Assembly: GCF_946886105.1 (NCBI RefSeq)
Contig: NZ_CAMPHV010000029.1
Span: 1 to 63,233 of the forward strand
Source of the DNA: an uncultured Pseudomonas sp.
GTDB lineage: Bacteria; Pseudomonadota; Gammaproteobacteria; Pseudomonadales; Pseudomonadaceae
Reading direction: 5' to 3'
Length of the DNA stretch: 63,233 bases
Shown piece by piece: positions 1 through 9,554 of the stretch; position 1 is the first letter of the stretch; each line of letters starts with the position of its first letter. Under the pieces are notes generated by a model. It did not search any database. It saw only the letters and a program-made list of their open reading frames with translations, and had not been told where the DNA came from. The position numbers were made by a program, and so were the translations under genes.

Positions 1-3000
1 CAGGCCAGCTTGACTTCGGTGCCGCTGCCCTTGGGATCGAGGGTAAAGGTCACCGAGCCCGGGGCTTGGTCGTCGAAGCGGACTTGGATGGTGGTACGCG
101 GGCTGACGTTGCCAGCCTTATCGGTTTGCTCGACGCTAAAAACGTTGTCGCCCGGTTCCAGGGTCAGGGTGTACTGCCAGGTGGTACTACTACAGCAGTG
201 GCTGGTGAGCTGGGTATTGGCCGCATTGAACACGCGCAGAGTACTGCCGTTTTCCTTGGTGCCCGAGATCAGCAATTGCTTGTTGGTGGTCAGCTCCGGG
301 TAGGTGTTGACCGCCGGTGCCTGCGGTGAGGTGTAATCGAGGGTAAAGCTGAAAGAGGCAAAAGTCTGGTTACCAGCTTTGTCTTTCAGCACCACAGCAC
401 CGTTATAAGCTCCCTCCAGCAAGGTACTGTTGGGCGTCATGCGCAGCACATCACCCTCCAGGCTCAACTGGCCGGAAATGCTATCGGCACCGCGCTTAAG
501 GGTCAGGCTGCTACTAGCGAAATCCAGTCCCGTACCGGTCTCGATAAAGCGCACCCAAACCGAGGTCGGCACGTCCTTGATCGAGCCGTTATGAGAGTAC
601 TGCTGGATACTCGGCTTGAGACTATCCACGCTGAAGTTGAGCAGGGTGGCTGGCGACGTATTACCTGCCCCATCCCGGCTTTGTACCTGCAGCTCGCTGT
701 CACCTTCGGCCAGGGCATAGTCGTTGATGACCCAAGGGCCATCGCCCAACGCGACCTTCTGCGTGCCATTGACCAAAATCGCGCTTTGGTTATCGCGCTC
801 GCCACTGAGGGTCACCTTGCGCAGGTTCAACGCATTGACTGCGGGAGCGACCAGCGGGCTGGTGACCACAGGTGCTTGCGGCGGCAGGCGATCCACCACG
901 AAGGTGCGCACAAACACATCGTCAGGCTCGTCTTCGATGCCGTTGTCGTTCTGATCCATGCCACGGCCTTGTGCCGAGCGGATATTAGGGCCAACCCGTA
1001 ACTCGTAGGCGCCATCAGGCAATACGTCGGCCAGATCGAACCGATAGCGCACAGTGTTAACGGCGGAAATAGCGCTGATCGCTACCGGGCCATTGGGCCC
1101 GCTTAGCTGCACGGTTACAGCAGAGACCGATTCGGGCTCGACGGCGTTGATAAAGTCGAGGGTGAAATAATTCACCGCACGATTGATATGCCCGGCCACA
1201 TCGGCGCCTGCTACCGCAGTTGCCACGACACGGTTTTCCAGGTGCAAAGAGCCCGCTTGACCCGCCGTGGCGCTGCCGGTTTTAGCACCCGCCGCCACGC
1301 TGATCTGACTCAGCACATCGATGCCTTGCAAGCCCGCGTAATAAATAGCGATACGCCCGCCGCCGCCAGGGCCGCCGGAATTGAGGCCATTACCACCCTT
1401 GGCCTGAATGCGCGTAGTGGCACTGCCCAGCAGCACCTGGGTATCGACCCACAGCGAACCACCGGCACCGCCACCCACGGTGGTGTTTACCGAACTGGTC
1501 GCGCCATTGGCCAGCAACTGACCATCCAGCTTGAGCGAACGGGTGACCAGCTTGATAGCGCCGCCGCCACGGGTTTGATTTGAGGTGCCAGACCGCATCC
1601 CACCTACCCCAGGCGTGACCGGAGCTAGGTAGTCTCCGTAAACGGCATTGGTGCCACAGCCACTGTAGGTACCACCCAGGCCACCATGGCTACCACCGCA
1701 GTAATTGCCCACCTCGGCGGTTGGCAACAAGCCTTTACCGCTCACATCGATACGCGAACTGGCATCTACCTCGACCTCATCAGCGGTCAGGGTGATCGCT
1801 TTACCGAATGGCGTGGTGATAACACCGCCGTTAATGACGCGGACGCTATTCCATGTGCGGCTCTTGGCCAGTTCAGCGGTATAACCATCAACAATCAGAT
1901 CATTTGCGATCTGATTAAACGCAGCACTTAGCAACAAGGTACTGCCGGTGAACTTATAATTGTCGGCATCCAGCGCAAAGCCAGCCTGACTCCACAGCCC
2001 GCCGGTCAAGTTCAGGTCTGCAACCTGAAGAGCCTGAGCCTGGGTCAGCTGGCTATTGCTGGCCTGCAAATTGGTAACTTCCGCCACCCCCAAGCTGGCG
2101 ACACTGTCCTTCAGGCTCACCGTGCCCAGCTTGGCACCTAGTATCTGAATATTGGCGTTGATAACCGTTAGCTTCTCCGCCAACTCGCCGTCCGCGCCCA
2201 GATCCAACAAGGTTGTAGCCGCTTCTGCCTTGTCCACACCGCTGTTGTCGACAATCAACTCGGCCTGGTCGTTGACCAGATCCTTTAGATAAATCGTTCC
2301 GGCAGAGCCGTATTGATATGTTGTGGAGGAGCTCAGGCCGCCACGAGCTTGAACGACCTGGAGCAAGGCCGCCCTATCCAACTCTCGATAATAGATAGCA
2401 ACACGGCCGCCACCACCACCGCTACGGGCGCAACAATCGGTAGTGCCACCACCATTGGCCTGAATACGCGCATTGGCCCCCAACTCCAGAGCATCAACCC
2501 GCAACAGCACAGAGCCCCCGCTACCCGCCCCATAACTGTTAGAACTTTGACCATTGGCTTGGATAAGGCCATCCAGCTTCAGCAACTTGGCCTGCAACGC
2601 AATACTCCCGCCACCTCGAGTGAAACTGCTGCCGCTATCACGCCCGCCCATGCCAAAATCTTGTGGCTCGCGGAAATCACCATAAGCGCTATTTGTCGGC
2701 CCCTCCTGATAAAGACCGCCACTGCCGCCATAGCTACCCCCAGTGCGAACACCTAGAGCAATAGTGCCCACCAAGCCTCTGCTATTCAGATTAATTTTCG
2801 AGCTGGCATCCACCTCGATCTCGTCGGCGCTAATGGTTATGCCCTTGGTGAAACTGCCCGAAGCGTATGAGGAAGTAATCACACCACCGTTAATTACGCG
2901 GACTTTCGACCAATTAGCGCTTTGCGATAGCTCAGCAGTAAAACCATCCACAATCAGATCGGTTGCCGCTCCGCTAAATACACCGCTCATGCGCAGGGTA

Positions 3001-6000
3001 GTACCGGCAAACTGGTAACTGGCTGCATTCAACGCAAAACCTGCCTGGTTCCACAGCCCTCCGGTCAAGCTCAGGTCTGCAACCTGAAGAGCCTGAGCCT
3101 GGGTCAGCTGGCTATTGCTGGCCTGCAAATTGGTAACTTCCGCCACCCCCAAGCTGGCGACACTGTCCTTCAGGCTCACCGTGCCCAGCTTGGCACCTAG
3201 TATCTGAATATTGGCGTTGATAACCGTTAGCTTCTCCGCCAACTCGCCGTCCGCGCCCAGATCCAACAAGGTTGTAGCCGCTTCTGCCTTGTCCACACCG
3301 CTGTTGTCGACAATCAACTCGGCCTGGTCGTTGACCAGATCCTTTAGATAAATCGTTCCGGCAGAGCCGTATTGATATGTTGTGGAGGAGCTCAGGCCGC
3401 CACGAGCTTGAACGACCTGGAGCAAGGCCGCCCTATCCAACTCTCGATAATAGATAGCAACACGGCCGCCACCACCACCGCTACGGGCGCAACAATCGGT
3501 AGTGCCACCACCATTGGCCTGAATACGCGCATTGGCCCCCAACTCCAGAGCATCAACCCGCAACAGCACAGAGCCCCCGCTACCCGCCCCATAACTGTTA
3601 GAACTTTGACCATTGGCTTGGATAAGGCCATCCAGCTTCAGCAACTTGGCCTGCAACGCAATACTCCCGCCACCTCGAGTGAAACTGCTGCCGCTATCAC
3701 GCCCGCCCATGCCAAAATCTTGTGGCTCGCGGAAATCACCATAAGCGCTATTTGTCGGCCCCTCCTGATAAAGACCGCCACTGCCGCCATAGCTACCCCC
3801 AGTGCGAACACCTAGAGCAATAGTGCCCACCAAGCCTCTGCTATTCAGATTAATTTGCGAGCTGGCATCCACCTCGATCTCGTCGGCGGTAATGGTTATG
3901 CCCTTGGTGAAACTGCCCGAAGCGTATGAGGAAGTAATCACTCCCCCGTTGATTACGCGCACCTTCGACCAAGTACCGTTACTACTTAGGGTCAAGGTAT
4001 AACCATCTACAACCAGCTCGCCACCGTCGCTGACATGAGTGCGGAACAGCTGACTATTGGTCAGCTGGAACTGCTCGTTTGCTACATCGCCCTTTACCGT
4101 AGCGATGACATTTATCAACGTGATCTTGCCGCTGTAACCCTCCCCCGTGCGCAGATCCAATAGCGCTTGCGGCGCACTGCTCGGCACCCCGGTGTTGTTG
4201 AACACCAGTTCTTGCGCTTCGCTCGTTGTGTTCTTCAGATAGACAGTGCCCGCCGCACCAGCCTGAGCCTGACTGGAAAGACCACCCTTGGCCAGCACCT
4301 GGGTTGGCAGCACGCCCTGCGTCAACTCGCCGTAATACAACGCCACCCGGCCGCCGCCGCCACCGCCATAGGTGTAGTTGGCACTCGACCCGCCACCGTT
4401 AGCCTCGATGCGCGCCTGTGCGCCCAATACCAGTTGTTCAACTCGCAGCAGCAATGAGCCGCCACTACCCGAACCATAAGAGCTGGTATTAGTTTGACCA
4501 TTGGCCTGGATCAGGCCATCCAGTTTGAGCACAGCAGCCTGCAGCTCAATTGCACCACCGCCGCGGGTGAAGCTACCGCTGTTGATGTGGTTACGACCAC
4601 CGGTACCAAAATCCTTAGGCTCACGGAAATCGCCATAGGGCGCATTGCTCACGCTGCCACTGTGAGCCCCACCGCTACCGCCGTAACTACCGCCTGCATA
4701 AGCTCCTACTGCAGCGGTACCTACGCTGCCCTTGCTACTTACGTCGATTCGCGAACTGGCATCCACCTCGATCTCGTCGGCGGTGATGCTGACGGCTTGG
4801 GTAAAGCTGCCCGACGCATAAGGCGTGGTAATCACACCACCATTGATGACGCGGACTTTTGACCAAGTACCACTGCGATCCAGCTCGAAGGTATAACCGT
4901 CCACCACCAGTTCGTTGGCGGCATTGCGGTAGCTGCCGATCAGCCGGCCATTGCTGCCACTGACTTCGGCAAAGATCGCATCGCCTTTAACTTGCGCCAC
5001 TGCATTGATCAGCGTGACCTTAGCGCTATAGTTTGCACCGTTACTCAAATCCAGCAGCGATACCGGGGCACTGGTCGGCACCCCGGTGTTGTTAAACACC
5101 AGCTCTTGCGCTTCGCTCGTTGTGTTCTTCAGATAGACAGTGCCCGCCGCGCCAGCCTGAGCCTGACTGGAAAGACCACCCTTGGCCAGCACCTGGGTTG
5201 GCAGCACGCCCTGCGTCAACTCGCCGTAATACAACGCCACCCGGCCGCCGCCGCCACCGCCATAGGTGTAGTTGGCACTCGACCCGCCACCGTTAGCCTC
5301 GATGCGCGCCTGTGCGCCCAATACCAGTTGTTCAACTCGCAGCAGCAATGAGCCGCCACTACCCGAACCATAAGAGCTGGTATTAGTTTGACCATTGGCC
5401 TGGATCAGGCCATCCAGTTTGAGCACAGCAGCCTGCAGCTCAATTGCACCACCGCCGCGGGTGAAGCTACCGCTGTTGATGTGGTTACGACCACCGGTAC
5501 CAAAATCCTTAGGCTCACGGAAATCGCCATAGGGCGCATTGCTCACGCTGCCACTGTGAGCCCCACCGCTACCGCCGTAACTACCGCCTGCATAAGCTCC
5601 TACTGCAGCGGTACCTACGCTGCCCTTGCTACTTACGTCGATTCGCGAACTGGCATCCACCTCGATCTCGTCGGCAGTAATGGTGACCCTTTGGTTTGCA
5701 GGAGAGGTAATAATCCCCGAATTACGCACCACCACCGCCTCATAGTCGTGCTCTCCGGAGAGAGTCAAGGTGGCGCCGTCGACGATCAGACGCTTGCCAT
5801 CGTGCTGAAAATCTTGCTGACCAATACTGGTGTTGCTGTTCACCAGCAGTTCGGCCGACGTTACGGTGAATTCATAGTTCTGTGCCTCACCCAGAGCTAC
5901 GCCAGCATAGGAATTTAAGGCGGTGTCGAAGACCACTCGATAACGGCCACTCTTCAACCGCGGATTAAACGCCAGCTCAAGGGTATTGCCTGAGGCCTTA

Positions 6001-7499
6001 GAGCTTTCGATAGGTTGCTCGGCCCACTGCTCGCCGGCATCGGCGACATAGAGTTTGACCAGCCCGTCCGGTAATTGCTGAGGGGGAACATCGACAGCGG
6101 TCAGCGCATCGCTGAAGGTAAAACTGAGGCTACGCAGAGAACGATCATAGGCATTTGGCAGACCGTCGCGTTCTAGGCCGAAGGCTACTGGCTCGACGCT
6201 TTTTGGCATGCCGAAGGCGATGCCTTGGTCAAGCCGTGTATATAGGTTCTGGCAGTGCTCACTATCACCATAGCAATCGACTTCGATGCGTTCTGCGCCT
6301 TCGAGCGGAGCCAGCATGAAGAAACCTTCACCTTTGTGGAATATCTCGACTTGGCCCCCCACAGCGCTGTGATAGAGAGAGCCGGACTCATCCTGCCCCT
6401 CGATGAATAGTTTGGCGTCCCGCTCGATAGGTAACTCTTGGGTAGTCGCCGGATATACAAACCCGGCGAAAGAAGAGATAGCACCGCCCAGCAGGGAATA
6501 TGAGCCATTGCTCCGGCGCTCGGCCTGAAGCGGATAAGCCCCCATACCCGCCATCATCAGAAGTGTCCGGACCATGCTGGTGTCAGGTATAGGTTCGTCG
6601 ACAACAGGATCGCCTTCGTCGACAGGGCAGAAGCTGTCGTTCATTTTCTCGACAGCCTTGGGGCCTCGCGGAATTGAAGTGTTTGCAGCTTGCCATGAAC
6701 TCATCTGAGGCCTAGTGGCGCCCCGCGCGATGAATGGCATCAGCATCGTCGACTGGGACAGTTCCAGCGGGGAAAATTCACGCCAGCTATCACCGGGCAC
6801 CACTGTCAGCTCGTCGAGCCACCCCTCGTAGCCGCCGATGCCCTCTTGAATCAAGGCCTCCTTGACTTCGGCAGAACAATCGCCCAGCACTACCTGCGAA
6901 CCAGCCAGACTTGCGGTGCCACCTGCTACTGTAAAATCCCAAACCTTATCAAAGCCCTTATAGACTTCGACTTTGTTAGTGGAAAACACCAGAAACATCG
7001 CACTTTGATCTTCATCTGGTCCAAGAAGATCAGGCCACTCAACAATGCGACCATTCTCGCCCTGTTCATAAACCTTGAAGCTGTGTTCCACCAGCGTCAG
7101 AGCAAAATTGCTGCCAACGGAAAGCAGGCATTGGGTTGCAGCGCCCGGTTCCAGGCCAGGTGCTGCAAAGAACCCTAAAACAATACCTTCGGCGAGATTT
7201 GCCTCGGAAAGAAAATCTGCCTGCAGTTCAAAGGATTCCTGTCCGCTGAGCTTCAGCGCCCGGCCAGCATGGTTGCCAAGGAAACTGGGGACAGTAGTAG
7301 GTGAATTCGAGGAGAATGAAAGAGAAACACCAGCTTGACCGCTGTTGAGTCCCTTAACCTCATCGAGCTGAAAGCTTTCCGCCCCGAAATAGACCAAGGG
7401 ATCGAGCTTGAGCAGGTGATCCGCTATTTCCGTTGCCGCCGCGCTCGCCGCGCAGCCGAACAACAAGCAGGAAAGTGCAAGCTCTCTGAGTCCTTTCAT
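1..7499 (-). CDS. Giant exported repeat protein, LamG-like/Gly-rich repeats/Ig-like (3' end outside window)
   Basis: One frame stays open from the ATG at 7499 to the left edge (2,499 codons plus two bases), so the C-terminus is missing. The start has a ribosome site (AAGGGA, four bases before the ATG). Residues 1 to about 22 form a signal peptide; a Cys at about 15 makes a lipoprotein possible, but Phe at -2 is a poor lipobox. Residues about 60-235 look like a LamG/concanavalin-type lectin fold ending GYEGWLDELTV. From about 600 to 2090 come five units of 300-350 residues, each with ADEIEVDASS, a Gly-rich stretch, GGGGGRVALYY and AGTVYLK. After about 2110 there are Ig-like domains and a Ca-binding-like loop (DQNDNGIEDEPDD, about 2180). 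I infer a surface or secreted adhesin-like protein. The function is unknown, and it is accessory to the conserved gene order. Confidence 0.85.
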   Translation of the reverse strand, partial: MKGLRELALSCLLFGCAASAAATEIADHLLKLDPLVYFGAESFQLDEVKGLNSGQAGVSLSFSSNSPTTVPSFLGNHAGRALKLSGQESFELQADFLSEANLAEGIVLGFFAAPGLEPGAATQCLLSVGSNFALTLVEHSFKVYEQGENGRIVEWPDLLGPDEDQSAMFLVFSTNKVEVYKGFDKVWDFTVAGGTASLAGSQVVLGDCSAEVKEALIQEGIGGYEGWLDELTVVPGDSWREFSPLELSQSTMLMPFIARGATRPQMSSWQAANTSIPRGPKAVEKMNDSFCPVDEGDPVVDEPIPDTSMVRTLLMMAGMGAYPLQAERRSNGSYSLLGGAISSFAGFVYPATTQELPIERDAKLFIEGQDESGSLYHSAVGGQVEIFHKGEGFFMLAPLEGAERIEVDCYGDSEHCQNLYTRLDQGIAFGMPKSVEPVAFGLERDGLPNAYDRSLRSLSFTFSDALTAVDVPPQQLPDGLVKLYVADAGEQWAEQPIESSKASGNTLELAFNPRLKSGRYRVVFDTALNSYAGVALGEAQNYEFTVTSAELLVNSNTSIGQQDFQHDGKRLIVDGATLTLSGEHDYEAVVVRNSGIITSPANQRVTITADEIEVDASSRIDVSSKGSVGTAAVGAYAGGSYGGSGGAHSGSVSNAPYGDFREPKDFGTGGRNHINSGSFTRGGGAIELQAAVLKLDGLIQANGQTNTSSYGSGSGGSLLLRVEQLVLGAQARIEANGGGSSANYTYGGGGGGRVALYYGELTQGVLPTQVLAKGGLSSQAQAGAAGTVYLKNTTSEAQELVFNNTGVPTSAPVSLLDLSNGANYSAKVTLINAVAQVKGDAIFAEVSGSNGRLIGSYRNAANELVVDGYTFELDRSGTWSKVRVINGGVITTPYASGSFTQAVSITADEIEVDASSRIDVSSKGSVGTAAVGAYAGGSYGGSGGAHSGSVSNAPYGDFREPKDFGTGGRNHINSGSFTRGGGAIELQAAVLKLDGLIQANGQTNTSSYGSGSGGSLLLRVEQLVLGAQARIEANGGGSSANYTYGGGGGGRVALYYGELTQGVLPTQVLAKGGLSSQAQAGAAGTVYLKNTTSEAQELVFNNTGVPSSAPQALLDLRTGEGYSGKITLINVIATVKGDVANEQFQLTNSQLFRTHVSDGGELVVDGYTLTLSSNGTWSKVRVINGGVITSSYASGSFTKGITITADEIEVDASSQINLNSRGLVGTIALGVRTGGSYGGSGGLYQEGPTNSAYGDFREPQDFGMGGRDSGSSFTRGGGSIALQAKLLKLDGLIQANGQSSNSYGAGSGGSVLLRVDALELGANARIQANGGGTTDCCARSGGGGGRVAIYYRELDRAALLQVVQARGGLSSSTTYQYGSAGTIYLKDLVNDQAELIVDNSGVDKAEAATTLLDLGADGELAEKLTVINANIQILGAKLGTVSLKDSVASLGVAEVTNLQASNSQLTQAQALQVADLSLTGGLWNQAGFALNAASYQFAGTTLRMSGVFSGAATDLIVDGFTAELSQSANWSKVRVINGGVITSSYASGSFTKGITISADEIEVDASSKINLNSRGLVGTIALGVRTGGSYGGSGGLYQEGPTNSAYGDFREPQDFGMGGRDSGSSFTRGGGSIALQAKLLKLDGLIQANGQSSNSYGAGSGGSVLLRVDALELGANARIQANGGGTTDCCARSGGGGGRVAIYYRELDRAALLQVVQARGGLSSSTTYQYGSAGTIYLKDLVNDQAELIVDNSGVDKAEAATTLLDLGADGELAEKLTVINANIQILGAKLGTVSLKDSVASLGVAEVTNLQASNSQLTQAQALQVADLNLTGGLWSQAGFALDADNYKFTGSTLLLSAAFNQIANDLIVDGYTAELAKSRTWNSVRVINGGVITTPFGKAITLTADEVEVDASSRIDVSGKGLLPTAEVGNYCGGSHGGLGGTYSGCGTNAVYGDYLAPVTPGVGGMRSGTSNQTRGGGAIKLVTRSLKLDGQLLANGATSSVNTTVGGGAGGSLWVDTQVLLGSATTRIQAKGGNGLNSGGPGGGGRIAIYYAGLQGIDVLSQISVAAGAKTGSATAGQAGSLHLENRVVATAVAGADVAGHINRAVNYFTLDFINAVEPESVSAVTVQLSGPNGPVAISAISAVNTVRYRFDLADVLPDGAYELRVGPNIRSAQGRGMDQNDNGIEDEPDDVFVRTFVVDRLPPQAPVVTSPLVAPAVNALNLRKVTLSGERDNQSAILVNGTQKVALGDGPWVINDYALAEGDSELQVQSRDGAGNTSPATLLNFSVDSLKPSIQQYSHNGSIKDVPTSVWVRFIETGTGLDFASSSLTLKRGADSISGQLSLEGDVLRMTPNSTLLEGAYNGAVVLKDKAGNQTFASFSFTLDYTSPQAPAVNTYPELTTNKQLLISGTKENGSTLRVFNAANTQLTSHCCSSTTWQYTLTLEPGDNVFSVEQTDKAGNVSPRTTIQVRFDDQAPGSVTFTLDPKGSGTEVKLA
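2012..3856. repeat. In-frame tandem duplication, 1,059-bp period
   Basis: Bases 2012-2797 and 3071-3856 read as identical by eye (786 bp). Similarity with scattered changes continues for about 150 bp to the right. The offset of 1,059 bp is 353 codons, so the duplication keeps the reading frame of the giant protein. Bases 2011/3070 and 2798/3857 are the first mismatches on either side. Confidence 0.9.
4258..5675. repeat. In-frame tandem duplication, 894-bp period
   Basis: Bases 4258-4781 and 5152-5675 read as identical by eye (524 bp), with near-identity extending about 80 bp to the left. The offset is 894 bp (298 codons), again in frame. This unit is a shorter version of the 353-codon unit: it lacks the insert that contains the LTQAQALQVADLSLTGGLW stretch. 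Confidence 0.88.
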
Positions 7500-8161
7500 A
7501 AAATCCCTTATGACTACTGTAGAAACAGTTCAGTCGTGACAAATCGGTGGTGAATGCTTCGCGATTGGTTGCTGCCTGCTCTGGTAGAAAAGCAGCGCGA
7601 GGTAGCGATCCATTTCTTTTCTGGAGCGCCAAGCAGCCCTTTGAGGAATTAAAACTAGCCAACTGCCATTATTCAGATATTCGATCCAGTTATGCAACGC
7701 CAGCACAGTTATACGATGCAGACCTTTCTTAAACGCCCTAGAAAAATCGCAGAACTGTGACCTAGTTCGCCCCCGACAACTTGCCCGCCAGCAGTAACTG
7801 CTCGGCACCATCACTCATTTCAGCAGGTAGGAGAAAATTCCAACCCAACCACCCAAGCCTTGCGTTATAAAAAATCGGCGCGACCAGGCCATCCAGATTG
7901 CATGCAACTGTCTGTTTTTGACCTTTAGTATCTGCGAGCAAAGTGAGAGGAGAGGGCTGAGGGCTTAGCTGCGCATACGCAATACAGAACAAGCTACCCA
8001 CCAGCTAAGACTCTTGATCTAGCAGACCAAGAGGAAAGCGAGACACTCGAAGTAAAACGCTGCAAACCGGAGGCAACGACGACCAGCACAAGGGGACTGA
8101 TATGGCCTCATGTTAGACAAATAGGCGGCCGCCCCATTGAGAAAGCCCCCTCAAGCCAAAC
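7500..8161. other. 662-bp intergenic region, no convincing gene
   Basis: This lies between the start of the giant gene and the end of cpdA, so it should hold the giant gene's promoter. It is more AT-rich than the flanking core genes. Short frames exist on both strands. The longest plausible one is a GTG-started 79-codon minus frame at 7762-8001, with no ribosome site or recognisable domain. I cannot name a promoter with confidence. A weak stem at about 8137-8156 (TTGAG...CTCAA) lies just past the cpdA stop. Confidence 0.6.
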
Positions 8162-8995
8162 TCAATAGCCCTTGACGCTGTAATCGACTTCGAACTTGAT
8201 GCCGGTCACCCGCGATACGCCGGTATCCAGGCGTCCGTCGTCAAACAGGCGCAGCCAGCGGTAGCCCGGCGCCGTGGTATCGACTTGGAACTCTTCGCTG
8301 CCGGGCGCGAACTGCACGCAGGTCGAGGGCGAGGCCAGCAGGCGAATGCCGTCGCGCTGCTGATCGAGTTCTTGGTGAATGTGCCCCCAGAGCAGTGCGC
8401 GCACCTGGCCGAAACGTTCCAGGATGGCGAACAGCGCCTCGGGATTGCGCAGACCGATGGGTTCCATCCAGCGGCAACCGATGGAGATCGGGTGATGGTG
8501 CAGGCAGACCAGATGGTGGCGCTCCGGCGCCTCGCTGAGTGCGCGCTCCAGCAACGCCAGTTGATCGTCGGCGAGAAAGCCCGGGACCGCGCCGGAGATC
8601 GATGAGTTCAGCAAGGTGATCCGCCAATTGCCCAGATCGATCACCGGCTCCAGAACATCGCTGCCCTGGCTCGCAGCGCGCATGGCCGGCATCTCATCGT
8701 GATTGCCGGGAAACCAACGCGCCGGCGCAGGAATCGCTGCGGTCATTTGCTGAAAGCGCCGATAGGAGGCCTCGCTGCCATCTTGCGACAGGTCGCCGCT
8801 GGCGACGATCAAATCGATCTGCGACTGCTCTTGCAGCACCCGCTCGATCACCCGCTGCAAGCTGTCCTGAGTATCCATGCCCAGCAGTCTACCCGCCGCT
8901 TCGGCAAATAGATGGCTGTCGGATAACTGCACCAGCAGTACAGAGGAATCTGCGGTGGACATAGGCGTGCTCGGCAAGGCCGTCTCCTTGAGCAT
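8162..8995 (-). CDS. cpdA: 3',5'-cyclic-AMP phosphodiesterase CpdA
   Basis: A 277-residue class III cyclic-nucleotide phosphodiesterase of the calcineurin-like metallophosphoesterase fold. It hydrolyses cAMP to AMP in the cytoplasm and so tunes Vfr/CRP signalling. All metal-binding blocks are visible in order: LSDSH (D26, H28), GDLSQDG (D68), GNHDE (N98, H99), the HHHPIS block near 168 and GHIHQE near 207. An in-frame Met at residue 12 (ATG at 8962) is an alternative start, and neither start has a strong ribosome site. The gene is followed by a noncoding stretch and lies upstream of no obvious partner. The DUF1249 and nudF genes are transcribed in the same direction from upstream, across a 110-bp gap. 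Confidence 0.95.
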   Translation of the reverse strand: MLKETALPSTPMSTADSSVLLVQLSDSHLFAEAAGRLLGMDTQDSLQRVIERVLQEQSQIDLIVASGDLSQDGSEASYRRFQQMTAAIPAPARWFPGNHDEMPAMRAASQGSDVLEPVIDLGNWRITLLNSSISGAVPGFLADDQLALLERALSEAPERHHLVCLHHHPISIGCRWMEPIGLRNPEALFAILERFGQVRALLWGHIHQELDQQRDGIRLLASPSTCVQFAPGSEEFQVDTTAPGYRWLRLFDDGRLDTGVSRVTGIKFEVDYSVKGY

Positions 8996-9107
8996 TATGG
9001 ACGAATTATGGTGGCTGGCGCGGCCCTCGGTAAACCCACTAAGCGGGCATGGGTCACAGAAAACCGGGCGCGATCGGGGGCTTGGCTGATTTATTCAGCG
9101 CTTTGCC

Positions 9108-9554
9108 TCAGCGCACCAACGCCATCTCATGTCCACAGGCTAGACAATGGCTGAGCCATTCGCCGAGAAACACGTTGAGTTGGGTCTTTTCATCGGGCTG
9201 ATGCATGGCTGCATTCGGGTAAGGATAGATCCCGCGAAAACGTCGGGCGCTCTGCGCGCCTACGACTTCGGCCATGCGTGCGTCGTGATACACCCGCACC
9301 TCCAATTGCGGCACCGGCAGCCAAGGCAGACTGTGCTCCTGACGTACCTGAATGGTCGAGGTATAGGGGCAGGTCTCCACCACTTCCAAGGCCAATACGC
9401 CTAACAAGTGCTCGCCCTGGCTCAAGGCGACACGGCGCGGTTGCGGCTGCTCGCGCATGCCCGGCAACAGCTGCATCAGGCGCGCGTAGTTGGCTTCGCA
9501 AGCGGCTTGCAGCTCGACCAGGTCGACCCTGTAGCGCTCGCGTAGCAGGTTCAC
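9108..9554 (-). CDS. DUF1249 family protein (YqiB-like)
   Basis: A 148-residue cytoplasmic protein of the DUF1249 family, which in Pseudomonas and enterics sits between nudF and cpdA. The conserved opening LRERYRVDLVELQAACEANY and a C-terminal CLACGHE (two Cys spaced as in a half zinc site) are visible. I chose the GTG at 9554 because it overlaps the nudF stop as GTGA and has GGGGG eight bases upstream. A GTG at 9560 is the alternative. A longer in-frame reading up to 9809 runs inside nudF and is not real. Translational coupling to nudF is likely. Biochemical role unknown. Confidence 0.88.
   Translation of the reverse strand: MNLLRERYRVDLVELQAACEANYARLMQLLPGMREQPQPRRVALSQGEHLLGVLALEVVETCPYTSTIQVRQEHSLPWLPVPQLEVRVYHDARMAEVVGAQSARRFRGIYPYPNAAMHQPDEKTQLNVFLGEWLSHCLACGHEMALVR

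Noticed and set aside
2313..3815. Two identical 147-codon plus-strand frames (2313-2756 and 3372-3815)
   Set aside because: They are the reverse strand of the duplicated unit of the giant gene, not a gene family.
7762..8001. 79-codon GTG frame as a small gene
   Set aside because: No ribosome site and low-complexity start; only the end (LPAEMSDGAEQLLLAGKL) looks protein-like, too little to call a gene or remnant.
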